Origin: Parcubacteria group bacterium M10-OD1-1
Lineage (GTDB): Bacteria; Patescibacteria; Paceibacteria; Moranbacterales; UBA2206
DNA length: 64,000 nucleotides
Assembly: GCA_003056145.1 (NCBI GenBank)
Contig: LSNL01000005.1
Coordinates: 38,946-102,945, forward strand
Reading direction: 5' to 3'
The notes below the pieces were generated by a model. It was not told the DNA's origin. It made no database searches and saw only the letters and a program-made list of their open reading frames with translations. A program made the position numbers and the translations under genes. Below, in pieces: positions 61,905 through 64,000 of this stretch (within the stretch, counting starts at the first letter, position 1; every line of letters begins with the position of its first letter).

Positions 61905-63548
61905 TTAAAATCCCTGCAGTTGGTAAATTACTACTTGTCCAAAAGCTTTATAGTTCATAATTTTATAACCAGCTATCTGTGTTTCTCCTTTTCTAATTTT
62001 ATCCGTTAAATAAAATATTGAGTGTCCAGCTGTTATTTTTTTCTTATCGTTTCTAATATTAATTATTTTTTTCCCTCTTTGTTTAGCTAAATAATAAAAA
62101 GCATGAAAAAAATGATTAACTTCTAATTTATCACCTACTAAATAAATAGTTTTTTGAGGACTAGCTTTTTCTATTAAATAATTTACCATTGAATTCATTT
62201 CTCCTAAAATAGCAAAGTGAACATTACTTCTTCTTTGTAAGTAAAGTTCTTTGGCTATTGAACTAGTCGTAATAATATTTGTCAATAAGAAAAATGAAAG
62301 GACTATTATCCCGAGATTAAAATATTTCTTTTTTAAATATTTTTTACTAAATTGAATTAGTAGACCTAAGAAAAGATATGGCAAAAAAAATAAATGAATA
62401 TAATACCGAAAAGAACCAAACTTTTTATCCGAAGATGGTAACATAATTAAAAAGGATAGCCCGCTATATAAAATAAGTAAGTTTAAAAAATATTTTTTCT
62501 TTTCGTTTTTTTCTTGAATAGCTTTATAAATTAACAACCCATATCCAAAAAGTGAAAATAAAAAAATTAAAAATATTTCTAGTCTATAATCCCAGTGTTT
62601 AAAAGCTTTCTTAAAATTTCTAGCTTTTTTCTTTTTAAATATCTTGAGATAAGAATAATTACATTTATTTAATCCCGCTGAAGATATCATATAGGCGTTT
62701 GCTTCTATCTGACAATCAGCATCTATTTTTAGTTTAGTTGCTAAATTTTTTTCTTGAGTAGATTTATTTAATTCAGAAGAATGTAATAAAACTTTAGTAT
62801 TCTTAAAACCAGTTCTCAACTCACTAAATATCTGTCCAAAATTTAAAATCAAAGCGATTAGAATAACTGTTACAATTTTTTTCCAAGTTTTCTTGTTTTT
62901 TATTAGCAGATAAAGAAAGATTAAAAAAGATATAGCACTAAATAAAACAAGCGTTATGATATGCAATTGAACTCCTACCCCAATCGCTATCCCAGCTCCC
63001 ATAACCCATCGCCACGATATTTTTTCTTTTTTGACTAAAAATTCATACAGAGAGAACAATAATAAAATTGTAAAGAAAGGTATCAAATTTGGATTCCAAG
63101 CAAAACGAGAAAACTTTATTGCAAAATAAGAAATAGTATATAGCCCCGTTAAAGCAAGCGATAATTTAACACTAAAATATTTTTTTAAAAAGTAAAAAAG
63201 TAGAGGAATAATTAAAATAGAAAAGAGTAAGTCAGGATAAGCTAACTTATCTGGTTGACTACCAAAAATCTGAGCTGAAATAATTTGAAAATAATAATAG
63301 ATTGGACCAATATGAAACAAATTGCCTTCTAGATTAGCTGACCCTCGCATAGTTGGACCAAATAATGGCCAAGTAGCTTGACCTTTAACAATCTTACTAA
63401 CTAAGGTGACGTCTCTAATTTGATCTTTTTCAAAATCCAACCAACTTTGAAAATGATAAGTCCGTAAGAAAATTCCTAATAAAATAATCAGACTTAAAAT
63501 CCAAATATACCAAGGAATATTTTTTAATTTATTAAGAATTTTATACAT
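61905..63548 (-). CDS. GT39/ArnT-like membrane glycosyltransferase, array member 4
   Basis: 547 residues. The acidic motif is FEKDQIRD; the next loop is longer than in the others (LFGPTMRGSANLEGNLFHIGP), then RFAWNPNLIPF. Helix layout and outside C-terminal domain (YLVGDKLEV segment) match the array. The loop insertion of about six residues is the clearest sign of diverging specificity among the copies. It is 5 nt from the truncated member 5. Confidence 0.82.
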   Translation of the reverse strand: MYKILNKLKNIPWYIWILSLIILLGIFLRTYHFQSWLDFEKDQIRDVTLVSKIVKGQATWPLFGPTMRGSANLEGNLFHIGPIYYYFQIISAQIFGSQPDKLAYPDLLFSILIIPLLFYFLKKYFSVKLSLALTGLYTISYFAIKFSRFAWNPNLIPFFTILLLFSLYEFLVKKEKISWRWVMGAGIAIGVGVQLHIITLVLFSAISFLIFLYLLIKNKKTWKKIVTVILIALILNFGQIFSELRTGFKNTKVLLHSSELNKSTQEKNLATKLKIDADCQIEANAYMISSAGLNKCNYSYLKIFKKKKARNFKKAFKHWDYRLEIFLIFLFSLFGYGLLIYKAIQEKNEKKKYFLNLLILYSGLSFLIMLPSSDKKFGSFRYYIHLFFLPYLFLGLLIQFSKKYLKKKYFNLGIIVLSFFLLTNIITTSSIAKELYLQRRSNVHFAILGEMNSMVNYLIEKASPQKTIYLVGDKLEVNHFFHAFYYLAKQRGKKIINIRNDKKKITAGHSIFYLTDKIRKGETQIAGYKIMNYKAFGQVVIYQLQGF

Positions 63549-63553
63549 ACTAA

Positions 63554-64000
63554 CTATTTCTTTTTAATGACTTTATAAACTGCCACTTTTCCAAAATTTT
63601 TATAATCTAAAACTGGCATATTTTTAATTTGAGTTATTTTTCTGTTTGGATAACTACGATAAATATAAAACACTGGATTTCCTTTAACCATTTTTTCTAT
63701 TCTGCCAGTTCTCTGAATTAAAAAATTCTTTTTTTGAGCTAAATATTGGAGAGGACGATAAAAACGAAAGATATAATGACTACCGCCAAAAAGATAAGCT
63801 GATTGAGAAGGATAAGAGCTATTTATAATATAATCACGCATTGTTTCAATTTCCCCCAAAATAACATCTTTAGTGCCACTTCTATCTCGTTGACTTAATT
63901 GACGAGTAATAGAGGATAAATAACTAATATTTAAACCAGCAATTAAAACAAAGATCATTCCGATTAGAATAAAATATTTTGACGAATATCTTTTTTGAAA
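63554..64000 (-). CDS. GT39/ArnT-like glycosyltransferase, array member 5, cut by the window edge
   Basis: Only the C-terminal 148 residues are in the window; the frame stays open to base 64000, so the apparent ATG at 63958 is internal. What remains is the last membrane helix (YFILIGMIFVLIAGLNISYL) and the outside C-terminal domain with YLFGGSHYIF and PLQYLAQKKNFL, aligning with the ends of members 1-4. The gene continues beyond the window. Confidence 0.75.
   Translation of the reverse strand, partial: FQKRYSSKYFILIGMIFVLIAGLNISYLSSITRQLSQRDRSGTKDVILGEIETMRDYIINSSYPSQSAYLFGGSHYIFRFYRPLQYLAQKKNFLIQRTGRIEKMVKGNPVFYIYRSYPNRKITQIKNMPVLDYKNFGKVAVYKVIKKK

Noticed and set aside
56974..64000. GT39-like array as a mobile element or recent identical repeats
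   Set aside because: The copies differ clearly in motifs and loops, and no terminal repeats, transposase or integrase gene is present.

Overview
The window is AT-rich, gene-dense and short of intergenic space. Its gene content points to a member of the Candidate Phyla Radiation (Patescibacteria), probably on the Parcubacteria side. The supporting signs are an archaeal-type UMP kinase, small CPR-typical membrane proteins (DUF5652, DUF4012, PEGA/propeller), a minimal IscR-IscS-IscU set, no biosynthetic pathways, and a very large share of glycosyltransferases. Ribosomal protein L9 is present, which from memory of CPR gene loss argues against Microgenomates. UGA is a normal stop (the dus gene ends in TGA), so the UGA=Gly code of Gracilibacteria/Absconditabacteria does not apply. 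Taxonomy is inference; no database was searched.

Layout. 0-6.3 kb (+): an envelope polysaccharide cluster with an O-antigen ligase/polymerase-like protein, two GT4 glycosyltransferases, a Wzz-like chain-length protein and a DUF4012 protein. 6.3-35.5 kb: mainly housekeeping. This covers a PEGA/propeller protein, rplU, corA-cysS-dus-dnaB-recR (-), yidD, obg, a DUF5652 module, groES, priA-def-fmt-rhodanese (-), a ThpR-like protein, wecG/tagA, gltX, a secreted coiled-coil/C39-like protein, iscR-iscS-iscU (-) divergent from an Fe-S RecB-family nuclease, DUF2062, pyrH, rpmA, pyrG, rplI and a CtpA protease. 35.5-50 kb: a second polysaccharide region with GT2, LytR-CpsA-Psr, GT4, a second polymerase/ligase, GT4, a UDP-sugar dehydrogenase, further GT2/GT4 genes and large membrane proteins, ending in a divergent rtcB. 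50.6-57 kb: DedA-LssY, GT2, GT4, DedA, a thymidylate-kinase-like gene and a Wzx flippase. 57-64 kb (-): four complete and one truncated GT39-like membrane glycosyltransferases in direct tandem.

How the genes fit together. The two polysaccharide regions hold the parts of a lipid-linked surface glycan route: GT2/GT4/GT26 assembly, a Wzx-type flippase, Wzy/WaaL-like polymerases or ligases, a Wzz-like regulator without its kinase, an LCP transferase for attachment to the wall, and GT-C enzymes that would decorate glycan or protein outside the membrane from polyprenyl-phosphate sugars. Only one sugar-nucleotide enzyme (a dehydrogenase making a uronic acid) is present, so the other precursors must come from elsewhere in the genome or from a host.

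The most notable signals lie outside plain gene calling. (i) Five promoters have a 17-bp spacer and a -10 box ending exactly 6 nt before an ATG, which predicts leaderless mRNAs for a PEGA protein, yidD, priA, thpR and a GT4; in three of these the promoter also helps decide the start. (ii) The 111-bp iscR/nuclease intergenic region has two face-to-face promoters, each followed by a TACT...AGTA palindrome, suggesting one Rrf2 regulator controls both Fe-S assembly and an Fe-S nuclease. (iii) Several enzymes lack family-defining residues: ThpR (second HxT), CorA (GMN), a GT4 (second Glu of EX7E), the first rhodanese domain, and an unusual RtcB. No tRNA, rRNA, CRISPR, transposon or prophage was seen. 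No single new defence or mobile system is evident.
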